The notes under the pieces were generated by a model, which worked only from the letters and a program-made list of their open reading frames with translations, did not search any database and was not told where the DNA came from. Both the position numbers and the translations under genes were made by a program. From a virus, in the IMG/VR virus record IMGVR_UViG_3300017969_003378, positions 1 through 47,379 of that record: a DNA stretch of 47,379 nt; one strand, written 5' to 3'. Of this stretch, positions 24,795 through 33,400 are shown piece by piece; position 1 is the first letter of the stretch, and each line of letters opens with the position of its first letter.

Positions 24795-25671
24795 TGTGTA
24801 CCTCAATAATTTTATCTGCTAGCCTGTTTAATGCAAACTTATTCATAACATGTACATTTGTATTCTTAGTTTTACATGCTAGATACTTACCAGGTTGATT
24901 TTGTTTATCTAATAAAAATAAAAAACTATTTTTATCAGGCACATCAACAAAGTCATCAATACCGTGTATATGTTGTAAAAAAGGTAACGGAAGACTTGGT
25001 ATAAAGTTAGTACTAGTCATACCATTGAACATGTGTACTGCAATACTAAATGCAAAATCATTTCTATATGTTTGCGAGTTAATATTGTACAGTAATTTAT
25101 AATAGTTCCAGTTTAATTTGATATCTTTAACTATATTAAAAAACAATTCAGTCTCTTTGTTTTTTCTAAAAAAGAAAGCAGTAGCCCAATAAAACTTAGG
25201 ACCTTGATCGGAAATATATTCAAATTCATTAAAATCTCTTTCTGAATATAAATCTTTTGATTGTGAATTTATTTGCAAGTTATAATTTAAATCCCAACAT
25301 TGATCTAATAAATTATTACAAATAAGATAATCAACATCTATAACTAATGTTTCATCATAAGGTGATAATTGATAACATTCATCTCTGTTGATATTATAAA
25401 ATGTTTCGTTAACTTTAGTATAACGAGTATCATAAAATCTTTTTGGATTGTTTAGTTGTCGTCTTTTTGTAACTACAATATTATCAATATACTTAGATAC
25501 TGTTTCATCATTGTATGATTTTTGTAGCCATTCTTTTGTACCAATGTCTGTGATTAAAGTAATATGATTATTTTTCATATTATTTTTTATTAGACATGCG
25601 TTTGCAAGTGCAATTTTGCCATAATCTATTTGTCTATTGTTGTGTGCAAATAACAATATACCACGCGACAT
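24787..25671 (-). CDS. GT8-like GT-A glycosyltransferase
   Basis: A 294-residue protein from ATG 25671, which follows the upstream stop by one base (TAAAATG). It opens GILLFAHNNRQIDYGKIALA, then LSPYDETLVIDVDYLI with DVD (112-114) as the DxD motif, and FYWATAFFFRK matching the post-DxD segment of its paralogue. The first residues of both copies (KGYFAIVQNG, RGILLFAHNN) show a common ancestry. Part of a group of three GT-A genes at the promoter-proximal end of the accessory operon. Confidence 0.75.
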   Translation of the reverse strand: MSRGILLFAHNNRQIDYGKIALANACLIKNNMKNNHITLITDIGTKEWLQKSYNDETVSKYIDNIVVTKRRQLNNPKRFYDTRYTKVNETFYNINRDECYQLSPYDETLVIDVDYLICNNLLDQCWDLNYNLQINSQSKDLYSERDFNEFEYISDQGPKFYWATAFFFRKNKETELFFNIVKDIKLNWNYYKLLYNINSQTYRNDFAFSIAVHMFNGMTSTNFIPSLPLPFLQHIHGIDDFVDVPDKNSFLFLLDKQNQPGKYLACKTKNTNVHVMNKFALNRLADKIIEVHNV

Positions 25672-25672
25672 T

Positions 25673-26020
25673 TTATTCCACCAGTGCTTTAACTTTTCTT
25701 TTTGTTGACAGTTCTTGATAACTTCTAAAATATTCATTCACTGATTCAAAATACCTTGATTGAATTTTTGTTTGAAAATCTTTCAAATCTGTAATTTCAA
25801 TTGGTGTTTTATTTGAATCTAATATACACATAGAATCTTTACTGTCTGAAACATATGAATTAACAAAACCAATTAATGATTCTGTAATATAAAACATACC
25901 TCCGTTGTAAGCAAAGTTTAGTTGTGCTTCACACTGATCTTGTAGTTTTGCTTTTTGGTTTGCCAGTGTTTGCCTATAGTTGGCAAATTCTAATGCGTTT
26001 TCTAGTCTTTCGTTGCTCAT
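25673..26020 (-). CDS. Unknown protein, first gene of the accessory operon
   Basis: A 115-residue protein from ATG 26020, chosen because GGAGG stands 8 bases upstream, inside the 3' arm of the terminator hairpin. It is mostly helical and charged (ERLENALEFANYRQTLANQ, then a strand region GGMFYITESLIGFV) and has no known domain. Its RNA leader from the 26045-26073 promoter would be only about 18 bases. As the first gene after a consensus promoter it is probably made early. Confidence 0.65.
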   Translation of the reverse strand: MSNERLENALEFANYRQTLANQKAKLQDQCEAQLNFAYNGGMFYITESLIGFVNSYVSDSKDSMCILDSNKTPIEITDLKDFQTKIQSRYFESVNEYFRSYQELSTKRKVKALVE

Positions 26021-26063
26021 AAAAAAGCCCTCCAATTATATTAAATTATAACTGAAGGGCTTT
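26021..26063 (-). terminator. Intrinsic terminator of the tail-fibre operon
   Basis: On the minus strand AAAGCCCT (26063-26056) pairs with AGGGCTTT (26031-26024), with a 24-base AT-rich loop and six T residues ending directly before the ATG at 26020. It lies 20 bases past the stop at 26083. The 3' arm contains GGAGG, the ribosome site of the next gene, so RNA reading in from the tail genes would both terminate and hide that site. Confidence 0.75.
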
Positions 26064-26073
26064 AAAATGTCAA
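26045..26073 (-). promoter_or_regulatory. Consensus sigma-70-type promoter embedded in the terminator
   Basis: TTGACA (26073-26068), a 17-base spacer and TATAAT (26050-26045) match the bacterial housekeeping promoter at every consensus position. The spacer contains the 5' arm of the terminator hairpin and the TATAAT lies in its loop. Transcription should begin near 26038, after the 5' arm, so this RNA cannot form the hairpin. It faces the genes from 26020 leftward. Confidence 0.85.
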
Positions 26074-26082
26074 CAACTAATA

Positions 26083-27000
26083 TTATAATGTTGTAGTATT
26101 TGCAAAAGTTGGACTTGCAACTTGTACGTATGAAGCATTGTCCGCCTTTGTAAATGTAATAGTTGAACTTACAGTTCCATCTACAGAGTCAGTGCCTGTC
26201 CAGCCTGTACCTTCATTTGGTGCAGTACCTAGACCGCCACCTGTGTATGTACCAGTTTCTGCCGCGTGGTCGTCGTTAAATTGAATTGTAACTGTTACCA
26301 CACCTGAACCATTTGATTTAGCCAAGATAAGTAGATCATTTAACGCATAATCGCCTGATCCAACATCGCTTGAACAAATAGTTTGATCTGTTGATGTTAA
26401 ATCATGGAATCCAACACTAGTACCACCTACTGTGGCAGTTGTATCAGTAGCACCCAATGACACAGTACCTACTCCTGAAAGTAAGTTAGTCCATGAAGTG
26501 TTTTGATCTGTTGATGATCCGCCTGATCTTGAAAATGCCATAGTAATTGCTCCACCTGAGTTGAAGAAATGTCTAGCCGCATTCTCTGATGCAAACGTTA
26601 CAGTGAAAGCGTGAATTATTTGACCAGTCCATGCAGTTGTTCTTGTTGAAGAAGTTCCTGTAATGCCTGTTGATAAGTTTCCGCCTGCCGCTGTTAATCT
26701 GTTAGTTGAAATTGTTGTAATATCAGTAGCCAGGTTTGAAAGTGGTAATATATTACCGCCTGTGCTTACTGTGTTTGATGCATTGGTAATAGTTGATCCT
26801 TGGTGATTAGCCGCTTTCTGTAAACCAGAAAGTAATGAATTCCATTGTGCCGCAGATATTGTTGCTCCTTGCGCCACAGTTGAAATTTCAGTTAAGCCAT
26901 AACCAGAGTCTCCGCTACCAGTACCGATGACCGTATTAATATCGCCAATGAATGTATTATAATCATTAGCAGTAATTGTATCACCTTGTTGATAAGCCAT
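26083..27000 (-). CDS. Tail-fibre-like structural protein
   Basis: A 305-residue protein opening AYQQGDTITANDYNTFI and later ISAAQWNSLLSGLQKAANHQG, an N-terminal pattern common in structural proteins of marine T4-like phages, probably a virion attachment region. The rest is threonine/serine/glycine-rich beta sequence ending in a hydrophobic strand (YVQVASPTFANTTTL). Probably part of the distal tail or fibre. It is the last gene of the tail operon before the terminator. Confidence 0.7.
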   Translation of the reverse strand: MAYQQGDTITANDYNTFIGDINTVIGTGSGDSGYGLTEISTVAQGATISAAQWNSLLSGLQKAANHQGSTITNASNTVSTGGNILPLSNLATDITTISTNRLTAAGGNLSTGITGTSSTRTTAWTGQIIHAFTVTFASENAARHFFNSGGAITMAFSRSGGSSTDQNTSWTNLLSGVGTVSLGATDTTATVGGTSVGFHDLTSTDQTICSSDVGSGDYALNDLLILAKSNGSGVVTVTIQFNDDHAAETGTYTGGGLGTAPNEGTGWTGTDSVDGTVSSTITFTKADNASYVQVASPTFANTTTL

Positions 27001-27001
27001 T

Positions 27002-28303
27002 TTATTTTACTCCTATTGCAATAGTTATTTTTTCGACCTCGTCTGAAGTTTTGTCAGTTAGTGATCTACCAATGATAGATTTCCAACTGTCTGTGTGGCT
27101 GGCCGCAACAGCAACTCCTGGAATGTCACTGCTTACCAACCTCTCACCTTTTGCTACCGGTCCTTTGACTAAACAAGGAACCCTCCCGGAAAATGCAACA
27201 AAAGGATATTCTGCATCATCTTGTTCAACATCATTCATTCTAAATGCTGGTGAAGTTGAGATGACTCCGAATACGTTTTCATCAGCTCTTTCGGCTGTGC
27301 GAGTAATTTCCTCAGCACCTCCTAGAGCAACAACCATACCTGGTTCCATTGGTACATCAGCATGATATCTTTCCGCAATATCACCATATTGTGCTGATGT
27401 AGATACACCGTATATAGTTGCGTATCTATTTGTTGTTGAACCTAAGTTTACAGTGTTGTTAGCTGATGGTCTAATATCGCCAACATGCTCTTGAGCTGTA
27501 GATTTTGTTAAAATTAAAATTGAATCACTGTCATATGCTACTGATGAATTTGATGCATCTTGAACACTTAATGCTTCATCGGCCAACGGCGCTGTTGCCG
27601 CCGGATCTAAAAACCCGTCTCTGATGTTCAAACCAGCTTGTAAAGAATTTGATCCTGCACCTGCTGTTGTTACAGAGAAGTTGTTATAGATATCATATGC
27701 TAGTGTTGATGAGTTAGCAATGCCATCTGTTTGATTACTAATATCAAACGATGCTGGAGAAAATAGTGCTACTACTTCTTCATTACCTGAACCGTCTGTT
27801 GCTACGATAGCCGTTAAATCAACTTCAGCATTTGAATTTGATGTAAAGCCATTTTGTCTAGCTGTTGTGGCCCATGTGTTATTGCCAACTTTTACTGTTA
27901 CTGCGGTACTTCTTGTTTTTGACGACGCCATTGCTGTCGCTACAAAAGAACTACCATCATAAACTTTGAATACACCATCGCCGGATGTGTCTAACCACAT
28001 TGTACCTGCTGTTGGTGATGATGGTGCAGATGTACCTACTGTTACTTGTAGTCTCTGCCAATTTGTATCGTATACTTTTAGAATATTTTCTGTAGTGTCA
28101 TACCATAACTGGCCTTCCAAGGGTGAGCTTGGATTGGTAGTGTTGGCTTGATTTTCCAACATTTTGACCAAGTCTTCAGCAATTAATTCACCGTATCCTG
28201 TGTAGTTTTTACCAATTAGGGTAATGCCACCAACAACCTGGGTTGTACCAGGGGTAACTGTTGTTACTACAGAACCTCTACTGTTATTAATTGTGTATGA
28301 CAT
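27002..28303 (-). CDS. Tail-fibre protein with Peptidase_G2-like C-terminal region
   Basis: A 433-residue protein. The N-terminal part has PLEGQLWYDTTENILKVYD and TAGTMWLDTSGDGVFKVYDG, the repeated bead-like units of phage fibres. The C-terminal part has QYGDIAERYHADVPMEPGMV then GVISTSPAFRMN, resembling the self-cleaving Peptidase_G2/chaperone ends of fibre proteins. TAGGAG stands upstream of the ATG, and an ATAAATA late-promoter motif lies 18 bases before the start. Expected to trimerise and form part of the host-contact apparatus. Confidence 0.75.
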   Translation of the reverse strand: MSYTINNSRGSVVTTVTPGTTQVVGGITLIGKNYTGYGELIAEDLVKMLENQANTTNPSSPLEGQLWYDTTENILKVYDTNWQRLQVTVGTSAPSSPTAGTMWLDTSGDGVFKVYDGSSFVATAMASSKTRSTAVTVKVGNNTWATTARQNGFTSNSNAEVDLTAIVATDGSGNEEVVALFSPASFDISNQTDGIANSSTLAYDIYNNFSVTTAGAGSNSLQAGLNIRDGFLDPAATAPLADEALSVQDASNSSVAYDSDSILILTKSTAQEHVGDIRPSANNTVNLGSTTNRYATIYGVSTSAQYGDIAERYHADVPMEPGMVVALGGAEEITRTAERADENVFGVISTSPAFRMNDVEQDDAEYPFVAFSGRVPCLVKGPVAKGERLVSSDIPGVAVAASHTDSWKSIIGRSLTDKTSDEVEKITIAIGVK

Positions 28304-28321
28304 TATATATTGCTCCTAACG

Positions 28322-28328
28322 TATTTAT
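28322..28328 (-). promoter_or_regulatory. Probable T4-type late promoter element
   Basis: ATAAATA on the minus strand (AAATAAATAC in context), 18 bases before the start at 28303, followed by TAGGAG. It matches seven of eight bases of the T4 late consensus TATAAATA read by the gp55 sigma factor. A similar element at the same distance precedes the gp25 gene. Confidence 0.5.
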
Positions 28329-28333
28329 TTTCA

Positions 28334-28978
28334 TTACTGCATTTGCACTCTAACTGTGTAAATAATCTCAATTTGTCTATTTGTACTCTTTTGTACTGGG
28401 TGGAAAATAACATGTGACAGCATTAAACTCTGATCAATGTCAATTGTACCACTAGCAGTATTTTGATAGTACGCAAACAAACCAAGCTCATCAAACACAT
28501 AACTGGTATCAGTTATTGCATTATCAGTTGCATCTTGACCTGTGGGTTCTCCAAAGTCAAGTAAACATTTTACTTTTAAATCAGTATAAGCACCAGTTGA
28601 TGCTATTACTTCAATATTGTTGCTTGGGTCACCGCTCTGTACTGACGTTGTAGCTGATGGTTTTGCTACAACCTTTTGATATGTTCGGTTGTATAAATCA
28701 GCAGAATTGTCTTTTGTAGAGCCAGTGTTGGTGCTTTTATACTTAATAGCACCAGTAGATAGCACATCAGAACCACCATTACCAAATCCCATATGATATA
28801 TACCTGAGTCATTTAGTGTATGATGTGACAAGGCCGCCGCAATAACAAATGCCATGTTTCCATGGTGAATTGCGTTTTTCTTGTCCACAAGCACTTCTCC
28901 AGTTTGTTTGTCTGTGATTAACACATGACCTTGAACTTTTACTGTGCCTGTTTCATTTGGTTTTTCTGTGTTTTGCAT
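28334..28978 (-). CDS. Virion structural protein, tail-associated
   Basis: A 214-residue protein from ATG 28978. TGTVKVQGHVLITDKQTGEV is followed by KKNAIHHGNMAFVIAAALSH and a C-terminal beta part ending QIEIIYTVRVQMQ; this layout is seen in small tail proteins of marine myoviruses. A frame extension to a TTG at 29014 exists but would run through the promoter, so the ATG is preferred. The predicted start of transcription from the overlapping sigma-70-type promoter falls on or next to the ATG, giving a leaderless or nearly leaderless message. Confidence 0.65.
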   Translation of the reverse strand: MQNTEKPNETGTVKVQGHVLITDKQTGEVLVDKKNAIHHGNMAFVIAAALSHHTLNDSGIYHMGFGNGGSDVLSTGAIKYKSTNTGSTKDNSADLYNRTYQKVVAKPSATTSVQSGDPSNNIEVIASTGAYTDLKVKCLLDFGEPTGQDATDNAITDTSYVFDELGLFAYYQNTASGTIDIDQSLMLSHVIFHPVQKSTNRQIEIIYTVRVQMQ

Positions 28979-28984
28979 ATCTTT

Positions 28985-29014
28985 ATTATACCCTATAATT
29001 CTATTTATTGTCAA
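28985..29014 (-). promoter_or_regulatory. Consensus sigma-70-type promoter with nested late element
   Basis: TTGACA (29014-29009), an 18-base spacer, then TATAAT (28990-28985). The spacer begins with ATAAATA (29008-29002), a late-promoter core. The site could therefore serve both host-type RNA polymerase early and the phage late sigma factor later, with different start points. Confidence 0.7.
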
Positions 29015-29067
29015 GATTAAAACTATATTTAACCTTAATTAATTTACTTTTACTAGTTTTCATTGAT

Positions 29068-30414
29068 TTAATAGAAATCATTCCATGTAGTACCATTATA
29101 TCCTTGGTGTTTATTAACTGTGGTGTTGTAAATCATCATTCCAGCAGTAGGTGAACTAATTGCATCACGCTGTGTTGTTGTCATACTTGCTAGTTGTACT
29201 GCACCAGTAAATGCTGTTAAACCGTCTGATTTTACTGTTAATACTTCGGTATATGTACCGGTATCAACCAAAGTTAAAATAAACTTACCAGTGTTGTCAG
29301 CACCATCTCTGGCAATACTGATTGAACCAATGTCTTCTTCTGCTGTGTCGTCTTTGATTTTGAATCCCAGTGAACCACCATAACCGTCTGTCATGTCTAT
29401 ACTTGACTGTGCTCTGATGTTCAATGTTCTTACTGTAGTTCCAGTTGATTCTTGATCTCTTGTGAATGTGGAAACTTGACTAGTTGAATCTGCATTGGCA
29501 TTGAAAGCCACAGCTTCTACGTTGCCTGCGTTTAGTATACTATATGCGTTTGCATCTAAGTTTGCAGTCATTGTTGTTGTGACATAATCACCAATGTCAG
29601 CAAAACTAGTTACAGATATATTTGCAAAGTCAAGATGTGTATTGCCAACTGCATCTATGGCAATATTTGATACTTCTATGTTTGCAACTCTGGCATCTAC
29701 TCTAGCATCTGTGTAGTATAAGTTTGTACCTTCTGTCAAATCAGTTGTTGTGTTTGCAGATAAATCTGTGGTATCTATGTCAGTTGATACTACCCAATTT
29801 GCACCATTGTATTTTAAAATTGAATTTGTTGTTACGCCGGTTGTGTCTACATCTGAAAGTTGATTTATTGTGTTTGCACTGATATCTGTAGTGTTTGTAT
29901 CAGCTGACAATTCAAATCTTAAATTTGCTGTTACATATTTTAAAATATCTCCATTGGATGGAGAAGTTGCAACTACATCTGATAAATCATTTATTGATGC
30001 TTGACTAATTCTGTTGTCAACTCTTGTATCTGTGTAGTATAAATTAGTTTCTTCTGGTATGTCTGCTGTTGACACTTGATTGGCACCTGTACCAAAATCA
30101 ATATGTGTATCATTGACAGCATTAGCACCAATATTTGAAACTGCAATATTGGCTACTCTTGAATCTACTCTGGCATCTGTGTAGTATAAGTTTGTGCCTT
30201 CTGTTAAATCAGTTGTTGTTTGATTTGCAAGAGTTATACCTTCAGCAGATGACAAATTCACTATAGAATTTGCTAATTCTAAAAAGTTTAAGTCTAATTG
30301 TTCGTGAGTCAACGGAGCATTTGTTACTTGACTAGAAGATATAGCAGTTATGCCATTAATCTGAGTGGTAACATTTGCCGATGTTGCTCTTAATTTAATA
30401 TTTCCTAGCGCCAT
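29068..30414 (-). CDS. Tail-fibre protein with internal repeats
   Basis: A 448-residue protein. The repeated unit TDLTEGTNLYYTDARVDSRV occurs at residues 67-89 and 222-246, and as a diverged copy at 119-136; the LKY-A-N...TDIS/LSANT segment also repeats. These are beta-strand/turn units of fibrous phage proteins. The C-terminal MTTTQRDAISSPTAGMMIYN followed by KHQGYNGTTWNDF is a widespread fibre ending. Probably a trimeric shaft. Confidence 0.75.
   Translation of the reverse strand: MALGNIKLRATSANVTTQINGITAISSSQVTNAPLTHEQLDLNFLELANSIVNLSSAEGITLANQTTTDLTEGTNLYYTDARVDSRVANIAVSNIGANAVNDTHIDFGTGANQVSTADIPEETNLYYTDTRVDNRISQASINDLSDVVATSPSNGDILKYVTANLRFELSADTNTTDISANTINQLSDVDTTGVTTNSILKYNGANWVVSTDIDTTDLSANTTTDLTEGTNLYYTDARVDARVANIEVSNIAIDAVGNTHLDFANISVTSFADIGDYVTTTMTANLDANAYSILNAGNVEAVAFNANADSTSQVSTFTRDQESTGTTVRTLNIRAQSSIDMTDGYGGSLGFKIKDDTAEEDIGSISIARDGADNTGKFILTLVDTGTYTEVLTVKSDGLTAFTGAVQLASMTTTQRDAISSPTAGMMIYNTTVNKHQGYNGTTWNDFY
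29677..30216 (-). repeat. Internal repeat region of the tail-fibre gene
   Basis: Three copies of a 54-75 base unit encoding the NLYYTDxRVDxR segment: 30148-30216, 30007-30060 (diverged) and 29677-29751. The outer two share long identical DNA tracts, so the repetition is recent enough to be seen at base level and could support recombination that changes fibre length. Confidence 0.7.
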
Positions 30415-30428
30415 AACAATATTTATTC

Positions 30429-33400
30429 CTATTCTTCACTAAAGTATCCTGTTAAACCAGATTGTGGTGTTGCATAGCCTGGTTTAACGTATGTTGTATT
30501 ATATAAGTTAAAGTTACTGATACTACCTGCTCTGATAAACACTGCTTGTTCTGATGGATCAAGTGTTGCTACATCCCATGGAGCGTCGTCATTATCCCAA
30601 GCAGTTGCGTCCCATGTTGCTTGTACTGTTTTATCAATTAATTTGGTCCCAACTGGATCAAATGCACTCCATCTTGCTGATGCTGATGCATTTGGTATAT
30701 TATGTTGTACACTAGCAGAACGTACAACATCAGTTGTTGTATGATTATATATTGGAGTACCAAGTACACCCCTTCTAATTCCTGTTAATGTATTTCCACT
30801 AATTCCTGTAAATTCGATCAGCTCTGCACCAATCCATATTCTGCTTGGATTGTTTTTATTAACTGCACCTGCTGGAACAACATCAATTGTGCCAATAGTT
30901 GTACTTGAATCATCTGGATCCGGAACAGACAATGTGTCCCAAAGCACAGAAGCATCTGCAACAGTTATCTCAGAAACGTTTGTATCAATATTTGCTGTCA
31001 ATGTGGTTTCTGCAATTTTTGGTAATCTTTGATAGCTTGTTCTACCATCATGACCATAAAAAATTCTAAATGTATATTGATCACCATAACCGTGACTTTC
31101 GGTAACGTTGCCATCGTTATCAATGTCATCAATATCTGTGGCCATCTGTTCGTAAGTTATAGCAGTGATACTTAATGTTTCTTTTACTTTTGTTGGTATC
31201 ATTTCTTGTGGATGATCTTCATGCTGTGGTCTAATAAAACCAGCACCATCAAAACTAATTGTAATCAAACTCCAATTACCATTATTATAATCTGTAGCAA
31301 AACTACTTGATGATGTATGATCTTTTGCTGTAAAGTAAACGTAATCTTCAATTAAATCCCATCTACTGTTTTGGAAAGTAGTTTCACTTGCAAGATTTTT
31401 GTGTGCAACATTACACTTATAAAGTCTATCATCATACACAACCAAATCGTCAACAGCATAAGTGTTTGACACACTCCAGTTTGCAAAATGTGATATGTCA
31501 TTGTATTGTACATAACTATTTGATGTAATAACACCTGAACTATTTGTATTAATTGTGGTTGTGTATGCTATACCAGATTGCCATAAATTTTTTCTTTGGA
31601 ATAATGATCTGTATATTGTTTGTTGTACATCTGAATCCCAACCAATGTCGTTGTCAAATCTGTGTTTGTCAATACCAACAGTATTTCCTTCTTCATTAAT
31701 TGTAAAAGGTGTACTGTCAAGGTCTAAGTCGTTAAATGGAGAAACAATATTATGTAATTGTTTCATAAATGCATCAACAGAATCAGGATTTGATGTAATT
31801 AACGAAGCCAACTGTTCTCCAAAATAATATTTTGCTATTCTGTCAATTGCTGATGCATCAGGTACAGTTGTTAAAGATGTTCTGGCTTTTAATGCTTCAA
31901 GTTGTTCAGCTGGTGTACCGGAACTTAATACTTCAATGTTTTTAGAAACTCTATCAAATACCAAATCGGTTTTCATATTAATTGAATATTCATCCATGTC
32001 AACATTAGCTTCTTCAATTGCTGTTGTTTTCTTAGATAAGAAGTTTAGCAGTTTACCATGATATGGTTTAACTTCATTGATATAACTTTCTACAAAATCA
32101 AAAGTATCTGGTTTATACGAAACTTTTTGTTGTAAACTGTTGTCATTTTGTAGAACATCAAAATAACTGGTTTTGATAATCCAATCAATGTTTGTTTGTT
32201 CAGTGAACACATAGTTAATACATTCAAACATTAATTCACTTAGTGATTGTTTATATGATCCAGGTAATATTGTATTATACAATGTGCTCATAATTTCTCT
32301 AATTTCTATTGCACTTGCTGTACTTGAATAGAAGTTTTGTTTTAATTCCATTGTGCTAGTTTGTGTAGCAACTCTTACAAGTTCATATGTAGCTGGATCT
32401 ATACCTTCATCATCTAAGTGGGTTGACTGTGAAGATGCAGAATAAATGTTACCGGTTGATGCACCTGTTGTGGCTGTTGATGCTTGTTCTGTTGTATCTG
32501 TTGCCACATCAATATTACCTGATAAAATACTTTCTCTGTTGCCGTAAATGTAAATGGCCCATTTAGAATTGTTATCAATGTTTACTTTAATAACTTCATT
32601 TTTTGATAAAACCGATTTGTCAATTTCAGATGCTGTGTCGACAATTCTATCGATAATTAAAGAACTGTTATAACCATCTAAATAAAAGTCAACTTTTTCA
32701 TACAGTGTATTAGTATTGATATTACTATCCCAATTTGGATATTCAAGATCAAGATTAATTTTTGATAAAATGTTATTAGCTTTGTATCTAAATATTCTTC
32801 TTGCTTCTTGAACATTTTTAAACCAACTTTGTCTTGGTCGAACCGTGTTACCATACTTCATATTTTCATGTAATGTAGTATCAGGAACAGCAAGACCGGA
32901 TGCATCTTGGCCTGATAATGAATCTGTAAATTTATTCCATACACTAGTAGGAACTAAAGCATTAGGATCGTTTTCTTTTATCAATAACCATTGTTTGTGT
33001 ATTGGCACATCAAGATCTTTGATTTTATAATTAACTCTTAAAACACTATTTTCGGTTGAAATAAACCTTGCAATGTTTGAAACTAATATGCTTGATGTTG
33101 ATACTGGTGCGTACCAACTTAATCCTTGAGAAGTAGGATTTTTTAGTAATCTTTGTACTGACAATGCTGAAATATTTCGTTGATGGTTCGCAGGAATTTC
33201 AGTTCTGGCTTTAACCCAGAAGTAATAAGTTGTATGCTCAATGCCTTGCTTGTCAGTTTCAGTTTCAACAACATAATCAGTTGTACTTTGAACTGTTCCG
33301 TCTAAACTCCAACTGCTTGGTGCTTTTGTACTGCTTACCCACTCATACACATCGATAGTTGATTCTGGAAATAACGAACCCCAGTGTCTTAGTCTATATT

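Noticed and set aside
26976-27365. A 129-codon open frame on the plus strand opposite the tail-fibre gene at 27002-28303
   Set aside because: It lies wholly opposite well-supported structural genes, has no ribosome site and codes for no recognisable protein. Several similar frames opposite the giant structural genes (for example 34171-34557) were dismissed for the same reason.
28979-29014. Upstream TTG start for the tail protein at 28334-28978
   Set aside because: The extension is coded by the -35, late and -10 promoter elements themselves, so it is unlikely to be translated from that promoter.
30420-30426. ATAAATA upstream of the tail-fibre gene at 29068-30414 as a late promoter
   Set aside because: It ends only 5 bases before the ATG, so a transcript starting downstream of it would lack the start codon or any ribosome site.
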